A stretch of DNA of 64,000 nucleotides, taken from contig CM072340.1 of the NCBI GenBank assembly GCA_036874045.1, positions 1,813,001 through 1,877,000 on the forward strand, read 5' to 3'. A program made the translations under genes and the position numbers. The notes beneath the pieces were generated by a model, which saw only the letters and a list, made by a program, of their open reading frames with translations, ran no database searches and had not been told where the DNA came from. Shown piece by piece: positions 1 through 10,736 of the stretch. How positions within the stretch are numbered: the first letter of the stretch is position 1; every line of letters begins with the position of its first letter. Origin of the DNA: Cymodocea nodosa (Eukaryota > Streptophyta > Magnoliopsida > Alismatales > Cymodoceaceae).

Positions 1-1577
1 TTTCTTGAGAAATGAATTGCAGTAGACCTTGGAATTCAAATAAATCTTTGATTTCTTGCATTCCATCCCAATTTACTGGTCTACTGTAAATAATGTCGTA
101 ACCCCATATTTCTTGGTATTTGGTATAAGCTTCCTGACTACAAAAATGTACTTCATTCAAAATTGTTATTTCAGTCGGGTCAGGAAGGTGACTTTGTTGC
201 TCTAGAGGGGTTTGCTCTTGCTCTTCCTCTTCTATAGGCTGCATTTGAATATTTTCTACAGATTCCTGAATTTCTGTTTCTGTTTGTGGTGGTGAGCCAG
301 CAGAACTCTCCACTCTGTTTAGCATTCTCTCCAAAAATTGCTGAAGAGTTTTTTGTTCTTTAGTGGAATCTGTAAAATTATTTTTGTCCAAATGGCTTCT
401 TTCAACCTCTTCATTTTCTGCTCTTTCTTTTTCCTCCTGACTACCAATCTGTTCTATTACTGTTCTTTCTGATTCTATAACAGATTGGGATGGAGTCACG
501 AGCAATTCAGTTTCTGCCATATTTTTTGTTTCTTCTTGTACAGGCTGCAGACTAATTTCAGCCTGATTTTCTTCTTTTCTTTGCTCCTTTTGCTCCTCCT
601 CAGAATCAGATAGCAGGTTAATAAAAATCTACTCCACAGGCCCTATAAAAATTGGTACTTCAGATTTAATTTCCTCATATTCAAGCACTTTTTCTTTTCC
701 TTTCTTTTTTCTAATTAGTTGTGTCTGTTCTTCCTCTTCATCTTCTAAAATTAAATCTACAAAAGTAGGCTCTGCAGGCCTTCGAGCCACAGGTACTAGC
801 TCTTCCTGTTTAACTTTTTTTATAATTGCTAGTCTCGAAGGACCAGCCTCATCTCCTTTTGCAGCAGGTTTGGCAGTAGCTTCTTGATGCTGTTCCACTT
901 TGATTTTATATTGGGCTTTCAACTTTTCTGCAGCCCTCTTTTTGTAAAGTGCATCAAACACTAGGTGTGCTTTAGCCACTGCCAAATCTTCTAATTCTCC
1001 TTGGTTTTTCCCAACTTGAACCAGTTCTTCAAATTCTCTTAATTCTTCTTCGTTTGAAGGCCCCATCATTTCTACTCGTGCCAACGGCTTAAATGGTGGA
1101 ACTGAAGGTCCAAGCTGCCGCTCCTCAGGAATATGTCTTTTAGCAGTCGACTCCTCTTGTCCTTTAGTTGCCTCTTCTTCATTCTCTTTCCTTTCTTACT
1201 CCCAAATCACCCATTTAGCTCGTCTACAGATTCGTCTTTTGAACCAGAGCCAGGACTTATGTTGGATTAATTCTAGGGCTACTTCATTGTTTGGCCGTAT
1301 CTTTCTTTCTTTACTTACTGCAATTTCAGTTGCCACTCTAATTCGTGTCTCCATTATCTATGGTATCTGTATTTCTAACTCAACCAAAAAATTTCTCAAG
1401 TTAAAGAGTTCTGATTCTACCTTTTGTAGCTCTTTCTCTCTTGTATTTCTGATCTTCTACCGCATGTGCCATTCTTCAAATTCCTTCAGAAACTGTGCAG
1501 TGTCCACTGCCTCTTCCCAGAATTCAGGCTTCATCTTCCTCATCATGGAGTTACACAACAGCACGGAATCGCTCTGA
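1..1577 (-). pseudogene. ORF in the position downstream of pol (env-like position) of the Athila element, broken by stops
   Basis: On the minus strand one reading frame can be followed from about 1577 to position 1 with only a few stops (near 1457, 1358, 1199 and 627). The longest open stretch is 629-1084, 151 residues. The predicted product is very rich in Glu, Lys and Gln, starts with MMRKMKPEFWEEA-like sequence, and looks like a soluble coiled-coil protein; I see no signal peptide or membrane helix. Athila elements often carry an extra ORF between integrase and the 3' LTR, and this ORF is in that place and orientation. I cannot name its function. It could also be a captured host fragment. 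Confidence 0.5.
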
Positions 1578-2021
1578 TTTCTATTGTTCTAGATTCTAAA
1601 TGATTTGCCAGATAATGCCCCCAAAACCCTAGGTTTTAGTTTAAATAAGCTCTAAGTTTAGGTGGGTAATCGGGTCATTTCCCGAACCAACTATTACAAT
1701 TTTATCCCAGGTCTTAGCTAACTCAAGACTCAACAAAGTAAGCTCGTTGAGTTAAGTGTAACTCAACGGACTCCTCATACAAGCAAATATAATAATAAAA
1801 ATATTACAGAGAATAGTTTTTCTATTTTTTTTTCTTTCAGTTGAACCGATACTATGTTTCGATAAAACCAAAATTTTTTCTAAAAATTAATGTACATATA
1901 TTTTTATGTTCCGGTCATACTGATGGATCCAATCGGTTGAACCGCAACGATTTTTATGTTTTATATATATTTTTAATGTTTTTATATATATATATATATA
2001 AACATAAAAACTAATTTCTTA
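1578..2021. other. Non-coding spacer between integrase and the downstream ORF, with one perfect hairpin
   Basis: This 440-bp stretch has no supported gene. It holds a perfect inverted repeat, arms CGTTGAGTTA at 1745-1754 and TAACTCAACG at 1759-1768 with a 4-base loop, and a TA dinucleotide run near 1983-2000. The same hairpin word recurs in the LTR at 4936-4957 and in the 6-9.4 kb region. Confidence 0.6.
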
Positions 2022-3252
2022 CTAAGTAAAGCTCGAGTAGTCCTCTACTCTAACTTCTTCTATAATTCCAAAGGAGCTTTTTGGTATTTTCAGAATAGGT
2101 TTAAGTCTTTGTCCATTTACTTTAAATATATTCTGATTTTTAGGATTTTCAATTTCAATAGCTCTATAAGGATAAACATTTCGAACTATGTAAGGTCCTG
2201 CCCATCTAGATTTCAATTTTCTTGGATGGTTATGGAGTCTAGCCATATAAAGATATACTTCTTGTCCTATTTCAAAGCTTTTATGAATAATTTTTCTATC
2301 GTGCCAAAATTTAATTTTTTCTTTTTCTCTTACAGTATTCGAATAAGCTTCATTTCTAAATTCTTCTAATTCAATTAATTGCATTTTTCTATTTTCAGCA
2401 ATTTGATTTAAATTAGTGTTCAGAGTTTTTAATGCCCAATAAGCTTTATGTTCTATTTCAGCAAGTAAATGACAACTTTTTTCCATATACTAGCCTAAAA
2501 GGTGACATACCTAAGCTCGTTTTACAAGCAATTCTATAAGCCCAAAGTGCATCTATCAATCTATTAGCCCAATCTGTTCTAGTAGGATTTACTACTTTTT
2601 CCAAGATTAATTTAATTTATTTATTTGCACTTTCTACTTGTCCACTTGTTTGCGGATGATATGATGTTGCAATTTTGTGGTTTACTCCATATTTCTTCAT
2701 TAAGGCTTCAAAACTTCTATTACAGAAATGAGTTCCTCTATCACTGATAATAGCTTTAGGTATTCCAAATCTAGCAAATATATTTGTTCTTATAAATTGT
2801 ATTACCACTTTGTTATCATTAGTTTTTGTAGGAATAGCTTCTATCCATTTAGATACATAATCCACCCCTAACAATATGTAATTAAATTGATTAGACATAA
2901 GAAATGGACCCATAAAATCTATTCCCCACACATCAAAGATTTCAACCTCAACAATATGATTAAGAGGCATCATATTCCTCTTTGATATTCTTCCTATTTG
3001 TTGACATCTTAAACAACTTAAGCAATATTTATGAGCATCTTTGAATAGTGTTGGCCAATAAAACCCACATTGCAGAATTTTTGCAGCAGTTATCCCTGAA
3101 CCAAAATGCCCTCCACAAGCTCGGTCATGACAGAAAGACAATATGCTCGGATATTCAGTTTCTGGAACACACCTCCTTAAAATCAGATCAGGACATTTCT
3201 TAAATAAGTATGGGTCTTCCCAATAGTAATATTTTACTCTTGAGAAAAACAA
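2022..3252 (-). pseudogene. Athila-type integrase (zinc-binding, core and C-terminal domains), interrupted
   Basis: The first open part (3252-2617, 211 residues) contains the HHCC zinc-binding domain (HDRACGGHFG followed by CLSCLRC) and the catalytic core. The acidic triad is visible as D in GIDFMGPF, D in SDRGTHF and E in GQVESANK. A TAA directly after ESANK interrupts it. The frame then continues with an [15 protein letters not shown] block, a second stop, and a 154-residue part (2486-2022) carrying the C-terminal domain that ends in FKVNGQRLKP. Integrase inserts the retroelement cDNA into the host genome; this copy has lost integrity but keeps all catalytic residues in its first half. Similarity to Athila integrases is by recognition of these blocks, not by database search. 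Confidence 0.85.
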
Positions 3253-3321
3253 TTTCTTATCTTGTCTATTCCAATCCTTAGGTGTTAGACCAGTAACTAA
3301 ATAATTAACTATGTCTGCATA

Positions 3322-4450
3322 CTAAGGCATTGTGTTGATGGTCATTAATTGTTCATCAGGAAAATTATCCTTAATTTCAATATTTGATTTTTCTATTTGT
3401 AATCTTGATAAATGATCTGCTACTACATTCTCACAACCTTTTTTATCTTTAATTTCTAGATCAAATTCTTGTAATAATAATATCCATCGGATCAATCTAG
3501 GTTTAGTTTCTTTTTTCTTTATTAGATGTTTTAGAGCTGAATGATTCGTGTATACTATTACTTTAGCTCCAATCAGATATGATCTAAACTTTTCTAAGGC
3601 AAACACAACAGCTAATAATTCTTTTTCTTTCGTTTGATTTGTTTGATCATTTTCAGCTTCATTAGCAGATTCAAATTGTTCTTCAGTGATTTCTAGATTT
3701 TCAGCTATTACATTTTCATTATCATTTTGATTTTTACTCTTATCCACCTTCATATCATTTTCATTTTGAGTTCTTGGTGGTATATCAGTTCCAGATCTTA
3801 ATGTTACACAAACATTTTCCAAATTTTCATTACTCTTATGATATTTTTGCATATCATTTTCATGATTATGATCTTCAATTGTTTTTAGTTTTAAAGTGCA
3901 TTCTTTAAATTCTCTTGCATTAGTATTTTCTGTTTGCTGTATATTTTACAAATTATGCAGGTTTATAACATTATAATTTTCATTGTCCTGTTGCATAACT
4001 TGTATTTTCATTATATATCCGTCTAATGCTTTTAATTTTCTTTCCAGATCATCTAATTTCATTGCATTCAATTTTTGATCAATTTTCATTATGTTTTTTT
4101 TAGTTTCGTAAATTATATCCTTTTTAGGTTCTGAATATGCTTATTTATAGTTTACTTGGTTGACTTCTTGTTGTTGACACACAAAGTATTCTAGTTTATC
4201 TAGATTTTTCTCTATACTATGCTCTAGTCTGTCATACCTATCCCAAACTTTAGTGTCTCTCAACATATTACACATTCTATACTGACCATCAATTGGGTAA
4301 ACTATAGGATTCTCATACTCGGCTCTATTATATTGAGGATAATTCATTTGTTGTTCATGGGATTTAACCATCTGTAAACATCTCAATTTCAAATAGTCAG
4401 AAATGTTGTGTCCTTCAGAATTGCAGAATTCACATATGCTAATTATAGGT
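3322..4450 (-). pseudogene. Athila gag remnant fused by deletion to RNase H
   Basis: Reading the minus strand from 4450, a CCHC-like knuckle (CEFCNSEGHNISDY, last Cys replaced by Tyr) is followed by an 83-residue Gln/Asn-rich gag tail (4392-4141). After stops comes a 176-residue ORF (3852-3322). This ORF starts with the VTLRSG block normally found just before the protease, then jumps directly to RNase H sequence ([37 protein letters not shown]). The protease core and the whole reverse transcriptase are absent between these blocks, so a large in-frame deletion is the simplest explanation. The RNase H asparagine in TNHSALKHL stands where Asp is usual in TDHAALKYL-type elements. The product could not replicate the element. 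Confidence 0.8.
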
Positions 4451-4555
4451 TTCAGAAATCTTTAAGCATAAGCATATGCCATATTCTCAATTACAGAAGA
4501 AAACACACAACTCTGGCTATTAAAACAAAATAGCTCTAACAGTTGCTTATATCTA

Positions 4556-4602
4556 TTCAATTTAATTCAATTCAATTCAATTCAATTTAATTCAATTCAA
4601 TT
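4556..4602. repeat. TTCAA pentanucleotide microsatellite beside the primer-binding site
   Basis: About nine TTCAA units with two single-base variants (TTTAA) sit immediately internal to the primer-binding site, in the untranslated leader of the Athila element. Confidence 0.9.
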
Positions 4603-4619
4603 CCTCGGCAACGACGCCA
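4601..4619 (-). other. Primer-binding site of the Athila element, tRNA-Asp type
   Basis: The minus strand reads TGGCGTCGTTGCCGAGGAA. Athila elements typically use TGGCGCCGTTGCCGGGGA, complementary to the 3' end of tRNA-Asp. This copy differs by a few transitions. Reverse transcription of the element would start here. The site fixes the LTR boundary at about 4627. Confidence 0.8.
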
Positions 4620-4935
4620 TAAAACTTGTTTGGGTTTTCCCAACACTACACTAGAAAAACTTGGATTTGTTACTTCTGTTTTTACTTAGTTAATTTATCT
4701 TTATGCCTATTCTCTCTTTTAGAAGTAAACAAACAACCTTTAATACAATTTAGATATTAATTCCAATTTGTACTTTAACTGCAAGTGCACAGTGTCTATT
4801 GTATCAGTGTGCAAGTACAAGTCGATCCCACAGGGAATTGCTGAAGAACTTGAGAACTGTTCGTTCCTTAACAATCAAATTTATATATTCAATAAGCTCT
4901 CTGTTGACTTACTGTTAACTCAACGTACTAAGTTC

Positions 4936-4992
4936 GTTGAGTTATGGCTAACTCAACAGACTAACCTCGTGGACTTAAGTTAACTCCACGAG
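4936..4992. repeat. Two adjacent perfect hairpins in the LTR
   Basis: First hairpin: arms GTTGAGTTA (4936-4944) and TAACTCAAC (4949-4957). Second: arms CTCGTGGA (4966-4973) and TCCACGAG (4985-4992). Both are exact complements. Confidence 0.85.
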
Positions 4993-6089
4993 CTTGTCTT
5001 TTCTTTTTAATACTGCTATTTACAGAGGAATTCGGCCAACCATTGGGCGATTCCACAGATTGTAAATAACATCAATTAAGCTCTTTAATGTTAGTTAACA
5101 TTGGATTTATCATTAAGTAATACTAACATTCAGATAATTCAAACAGTAATCATTAAAATCTTTAAGTCTTTTGAACAAACCAATTTCAGTAAACTGTAAA
5201 ACTAAAATAAACATAAAACAATCACAACACTAACAAAGATAACATTAATCACGATACAACACAAACAATACAACACTCAAATACAATATACAAACATAGA
5301 TAAATTGTTTTTGATATTTTTGTTTTAATATGAACATGGAAATGGGCAAAAGGTGAAATGTAAAGTAATCTCACTTGACAGTAAATACTTTCGACACTAC
5401 TTGCAACGCGTTACGCCACTGAAAATTAAACCACTTACAATTCTGTCTCCTCTCCCTATAGAATCGCGAGTCTAGAATTGCAAGATGAACTCCTCTTCAG
5501 CATACAAGCATCAACCCGAAGCCAAGGCCAAAAGCTTTACGATCTCTTGAAATATGAGTCGGCGCTTGGTGAAAATGGCTTCCCTTCCCGCGACGCGATC
5601 ACTCCTCACAGTGGTTGTCAGGCACTGTGTTTGGCTCGGAATCGACCCAACATCAAGCAAGTATCCTCACAGACCTTCGATGGTTGGTGATTGTGGTGGT
5701 GATGATGATGGTTGGTGTGGAACTTCAGAGAATTACGACGCCGATCCTCCTCTGCACACACTATCCGCCCATCGATCACACACACACCCTTTTTTCTTCT
5801 TTTCTTTTATATTTCTTCAGTAGTAACTGCTTCTGCTTGAATGGTTGGTTGGATTTCCTTCATTCATATCAACGGCGATGATTTCTTTCCCTACGCGATA
5901 CGTGCAAACGTGGTTTTTCTCTTCCAACTATCTGTTCCTGCAACCACTACAGTGGCATATTAGAAAATATAAAGAAATAAGCTGCTAACATAACGCGTTA
6001 CCTTAGTGTATATTCATGTAACTCAACGCGTATAGTTATGCTAACTTAACGAGTTAAACATGTACATCTCACGTGATATACTAAAGCAT

Positions 6090-6540
6090 TTAAATTCAAC
6101 ACGTGCATAAATTTAACTATCCGATGCTTAGGTGCATTTCGGATACTTAAAAACTTAACTATCCGATGCTCAGATGCATTTCAGTTAGTTACAAATAACT
6201 CATCGATATATAACTTAAGTAAATCTACCAGATCTCGACACGTGTCAGCAGTAGTTTAATCATAAAATAACATTTCAGAGAGTTACAGGTCTAATTATTC
6301 GATGCTTAGATGCATTTCGGATAGTTACAGCTAACTCACCGAAAATCCACTTAAGTCACTTTACCAGAACATGACACGTGTCCTTAGCTATTTTATAAAT
6401 AAAAAGAGATTTCGGAGAGTTATACATATAACTGTCTGATGCCTAGCTGCAATTTCAGATAGTTATAGATAACTCACTGAAAGTTCACTTAAGTCATTCA
6501 TTATGGTTTTGACACGTGTACTTCAGGAAATAATAAAATA
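6090..6540. repeat. Array of ~137-bp U3 subrepeats with G-box and hairpin, first copy
   Basis: CACGTG hexamers occur at 6100, 6239, 6375 and 6513, spaced 139, 136 and 138 bp. Between them each unit carries an AACTATCCGA...TCGGATAGTT type inverted repeat (or a near variant), a TAACTCACCGA-like word and CTTAAGT. Three of the hexamers sit in the ten-base context GACACGTGT[CA]. Confidence 0.8.
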
Positions 6541-6999
6541 TTCTCTCAAAACATAACTGTTCGGCAGTTTAAACATAACTATCTGATATGTGTTCGGTTT
6601 GTTAAACATAACTATCTGAATATGTTCGGTATGTTAAACATAACTGTCTGAAATATCAGAAAATTCGAATACTTAAGAATTTCATAGCCTGCAACTTACC
6701 GACAATTCAGAAATGTACTAAATTAACATTAATTCCCCTAAATTAAGCAAATTCTTCAATTAAAGCATATAACAGTGCAATTATAACATAATGGCTTAAT
6801 TCTTATATGATAAGCTAAATATTATGCAATTAACCATCATTTAACCGTTAATAATATGCACTTTTTCATTCTAAACAGTAGTCGTGGTTTTTCTTCTAAC
6901 TGTCCTGTTTCTGCAACCGTTACAGTGGCATATTAGAAAATAAATAGTCCGTGGAGTTACAGATAACTCAACAGACTTTCTTCGTTGATTTAACTATAA

Positions 7000-7440
7000 A
7001 ACACGTGCATAAATTTAACTATCCGATGCTCAGGTGCATTTCAGATACTTATAAACTTAACTATCCGATGCTTAGATGCATTTCGGATAGTTACAAATAA
7101 CTCACCGATATATAACTTAAGTAAATCTACTAGATCTCGACACGTGTCAGCAGCAGTTTAATAATAAAATAAACATTTCGGAGAGTTACAGGTCTAACTA
7201 TCTGATGCTCAGCTATACTTTCGGATAGTTAGAGATAACTCACTGAAAATCCACTTAAGTCACTTTCCTAAAACATGACACGTGTCCTTAGCTATTTTAT
7301 AAATAAAAAGAGATTTCGAAGAGTTACACATATAACTATCCAATGCCCAACTGCAATTTCGGATAGTTATAGATAACCCACCGAAAGTTCACTTAAGCCA
7401 TGCATTATGGTTTCTACACATGTACTTCAGGAAATAATAA
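7000..7440. repeat. Array of ~137-bp U3 subrepeats with G-box and hairpin, second copy
   Basis: CACGTG hexamers occur at 7002, 7141 and 7279, and a decayed ACACATGTAC stands at about 7415, repeating the spacing of the first array. The hairpin AACTATCCGA...TCGGATAGTT is exact at about 7059-7092. Confidence 0.8.
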
Positions 7441-8109
7441 AATATTCTTTCAAAACATAACTGTTCGGCAATTTAAACATAACTATCCGATATGTTCGGT
7501 CTGTTAAACATAACTGTCCGAAATATGTCCGGTATGTTAAACATAACTATCCGAAATATCAGAAAATTCGGATACTTAAGAATTTCACAACCTGCAACTT
7601 ACCGACAGTTCAGAAATGTACTAAATTAACATTAATTCCCCAAAATTAAGCAGATTCTTCAATTAAAGCATATAATAGTGTAATTATAATATAATGGCTT
7701 AATTCTCATATGATAAGCTAAATATTATGTAATTAACCATCATTTAACCGTTAATAATATGCACTTTTTCATTCTAAACAGCATGCAACCACGTAAAATT
7801 ACAAATCAATGTTTTATAACCCTAAATGTATGTTCAATCACTGTCCTCAATTGTGAATGCCTATAATTAAAATTCTCAACAACATTCGTTGGTTTTCTAT
7901 TGTTGTCATACTTTGTCAAGTGATATCTAGTACCTTAAAATAGATAAATAAATTTTGGTCGATTTGGATAACCAACATCGACTAAGTAAAATTTACCTGC
8001 ATACTAACTTTTATTAATATACCAAAATGTAAGAAATGATAATTTCATATGCACACTAACTTTTATTAGTACCTAGTGGAACTTGTAGTCCATTTGGTCT
8101 AGATATTGC

Positions 8110-9944
8110 TGAAAACTTAATCACTTACAATCTTGCCTCTTCTCCCTATAGAATCGCAAACCAAGACTTGTAAGTTGATCTCCTCTTCAATATACTGGCA
8201 TCAACTCGAAACCAAGGCTAGAAGCCTTATGATCTCTTGAGATATGAGTCAGTGCTTGGTGAAAATGTCTTCCCTTCTTGCGACACAATCACTCCTCACA
8301 ATGGTTGTCAGTCATCGTGTTTGGTTTGAAATCGACTCGACGTCTTGAAAGTATCCTCATAGACCTCCGATGATTAGTGATTTTGGTGGTGTTGTGGACC
8401 TTCAAGGAACTTCTAATGCTTCTTGTAATTAGCACAGTTCTCCACTCACACACACACATACTTTCTTCGTCTTTCTCCTCTTCTTTTATATTTCTTTCAG
8501 TAGTAACTACTTTTGCTTAAATGATCGATTGGATTTCCTTCATTTGTATCAACGATGGTGATTTCTTCTTCATTCCACGAGTTAATTCCTATGTGATACG
8601 TGCAATCGTGGTTTTCCTTCAAATTTTCTGTTTCTGCAGTTGCTATAGTGGAATGTTAAAAAATAAATGGTTCATGGAGTTAGTGTAACTCAATAGACTT
8701 ACTTTGTTGACTTATCTATAAAATATGTGTAATAAAGACATAACTTATAAGCTTATAACACTAGCACAACACATTACCTTAATGTAATAAAGACATAATT
8801 AGCACGGTTCTCCACTCACACACACACATACTTTCTTCGTCTTTCTCCTCTTCTTTTATATTTCTTTCAGTAGCAACTGCTTTTGCTTAAATGATCGGTT
8901 GGATTTCCTTCATTCGTATCAATGATGGTGATTTCTTCTTCATTCCACAAGTTAATTCCTATGTGATACGTGCAATCGTGGTTTTCCTTCAAATTTCCTG
9001 TTTCTACAACTGCTATAGTGGAATGTTAAAAAATAAATGGTTCATGGAGTTAGTGTAACTCAACGGACTTACTTCGTTGACTTATCTATAAAACATGTGT
9101 AATAAAGACATAACTTATAAACTTATAACACTAGCACAACGCATTACCTTAATGTATATTCAAGTAACTCAACATGTATAGTTATGCTAACTTAACAAGT
9201 TAAACATGTGTAGCTCACGTGACATAATAAAGCATTTAATTTCAACATGTGCATAAATCTAACTTAACGAGTTCAGATATACAACTTACAGTTTTTACTC
9301 ACTAACTCAACGAGTTCTCACATGATCTTTTTACACCTTTAAACCTGTAATTTAACGAGTTAGCACGTGATCTTTCAACAAAAAGAATACTAACTCAAAG
9401 AGTTGTTACTGTGCACCTGTACATAATATAAATATGTGCAAATAAAATAGATCATGCTTAATACTATAAAACCACACTTAAATCAAGCTTTCAGATCATG
9501 ACACATGTCCTTAGTAAGTTTTATGATGAAAAGATATTTCGGATACTTGCAAACTTAACTATTCAATACTCAGACACATTTCAGATAGTTACTAGATAAC
9601 TTACCAAAAATTCACTTAAGTTATACATTAAGGTTTTAACATGTATACTCCAGAAAATAATAAAATATTCTTTTAGCATTTAAAATATAACTGTTCGGCA
9701 CATGAATATAACTCTTCGAAATAACAAACAATTTAGATACTTAGGAATTAAAAAGCATATAACTCACCGACATTGTAAAAATATACTTAATTAATGCTAA
9801 TTCCTTGAAATTATGCAGATTCTTTCATTAAGGCATATAACAGTGCAATTATAACATAATGGCTTAATTCTCATATGATAAGCTAAATATTATGCAATTA
9901 ACTATCATTTAACCCTTAATATTATGCACTTTTTCATTCTAAAC
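8110..9944 (-). repeat. Second, older partial Athila-type LTR nested in the transposase gene
   Basis: Positions 8110-8670 match 5420-5990, and 9450-9944 match both 6560-6878 and 7440-7780, ending in the same CACTTTTTCATTCTAAAC word. Divergence from the first LTR is clearly higher than between that LTR's own two U3 copies. The U5-side portion corresponding to 4627-5420 is missing, so the copy is truncated. The hairpin/G-box units are decayed here. No internal retroelement genes accompany it. Confidence 0.75.
8431..9170. repeat. 370-bp tandem duplication inside the second LTR
   Basis: AGCACAGTTCTCC at 8431 recurs as AGCACGGTTCTCC at 8801, a period of 370 bp. The two units match nearly base for base through the ACTAGCACAAC.CATTACCTTAATGTA block, after which they differ. 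Confidence 0.85.
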
Positions 9945-10736
9945 GTGACTAAATGAAATACACAAATCGTATACATACCTACTATGATAATGATATAAAT
10001 GTACCTTAAAATATGAGAAAATATTTTCGTCACTTTCAATCCAAGCAAGAGTCACAATTGAATGTTTTGCTAATAATGTATCACTCAAACGTAATATTGC
10101 ATCGACTATTTCATTAAAATAAGTACTAACTGTCCATGAAGAATGAGAAAATCACTCTTGTGTTACTCCATACCTTTGATTTTGGCCAACTGTAACAAGG
10201 AAAATTCCAAGCTTCTCTTCCACTGTTATATTTTCCCCATATACTATTATTCCTTTCATCCTCAATAAATTACAAAATTTCAGGAATACATGTTGACTCA
10301 TCCTATATATTTTCCTATAATTATAAGTTTGATGTGATAAAGAAGGATCTAACAACCTAGCAATGTATTCTTGACCTTCTTTACTAAAAATTCTATCTGT
10401 TGCAATTGAAGTACTTGCAATAGTGCAAATGTTATTCCAAACAGAAGTAAGAAATTTTCGTCTTGTTTCTGCATCCTCCTCTTCTTGCTCAAGTGCTATA
10501 TCGAATGAAGACATTATACTAATTATTTAACTTGAGAAGAAAATACATAGATAAGATGTTTTGAAGTTCAAATACATGGATAACAAATGTTCAACATATT
10601 ATAACACAAGTTCATCATACCACTACATAACAAAAGTTAAACATGCCACAACATAAGAAATATTCATCATACTACTACAAATAACTTCAAGTAGACAAGT
10701 TAAACTGCAACCACATGACACGCATATCCACTAGAA

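Larger units (their letters stand above)
1..7780 (-). mobile_element. Athila-type Ty3 LTR retrotransposon, internally deleted, 3' end beyond window
   Basis: On the minus strand the parts run from high to low coordinates: LTR (about 7780-4627), primer-binding site (4619-4601), gag zinc-knuckle remnant (about 4450), RNase H (about 3660-3330), integrase (3252-2022), then a further ORF (about 1577-1). The integrase C-terminal region has the AYWAIK-like and FKVNGQRLKP-like blocks typical of the Athila lineage. The protease core, the reverse transcriptase and the gag N-terminus are missing, and several stop codons interrupt the frames, so the copy cannot be autonomous. Its other LTR would lie left of position 1. 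The right edge ends in CTAAACA, a canonical CA terminus for an LTR that begins TGTTTAG in element orientation, and abuts transposase sequence of an older PIF/Harbinger gene. Confidence 0.85.
4627..7780 (-). repeat. 5' LTR of the Athila element, enlarged by internal tandem duplication
   Basis: In element orientation the LTR begins TGTTTAGAATG at 7780 and ends near 4627, seven bases before the primer-binding site. The end near 4800-4850 contains the CTGTGGGATCGACTTGTACTTGCACACT-type U5 sequence usual in this lineage. The stretch 5410-5990 contains the likely transcribed part; it is matched at lower identity by 8110-8670. Upstream in element orientation the U3 consists of hairpin and G-box subrepeats and is present twice (5909-6882 and 6883-7780). 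Short ORFs near 5478-5881 are judged chance. The length of about 3.15 kb is long for an LTR and is explained by the duplication. Confidence 0.7.
5909..7780. repeat. Large tandem duplication of the LTR U3 (about 0.9-0.97 kb unit, two copies)
   Basis: CGTGGTTTTTC starts copy one at 5909 and copy two at 6883, a period of 974 bp. Both copies end in the same CACTTTTTCATTCTAAACA sequence (about 6858-6878 and 7762-7780). Copy two is about 75 bp shorter near its start. The copies agree closely over long stretches with scattered substitutions, so the duplication is clearly younger than the divergence from the 8.1-9.9 kb LTR. Confidence 0.85.
7785..10514 (-). pseudogene. PIF/Harbinger-type transposase gene, split by LTR sequence and missing its central exon
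   Basis: The N-terminal exon (10514-10005, minus strand) encodes about 170 residues, including the YRMSQHVFLKFC and VEEKLGIFLVTVGQNQRYGVTQE-like region of HARBI1-type transposases. It has a TGA at 10152-10154 and ends SYFK before a plausible AAG|GTAC donor. The C-terminal exons lie at about 8109-8073 (AISRPNGLQVPL) and 7996-7785 (KFYLVDVGYPNRPKF, GTRYHLTKY, FNYRHSQLRTVIEHTF), joined by a 76-bp intron (7997-8072) with GT and AG ends. A TAA interrupts the last exon after IYLF. The central part with the first catalytic Asp (normally GAIDGTH-like) is absent where the second LTR now sits. The gene continues left, beyond the Athila insertion, outside the window. Such enzymes cut and paste elements with TTA/TAA target duplications; this one is dead. 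Confidence 0.8.

Noticed and set aside
5478..5881. Open frames in the first LTR
   Set aside because: They lie in the LTR, are not open in the related copy at 8110-8640, and show no motif.
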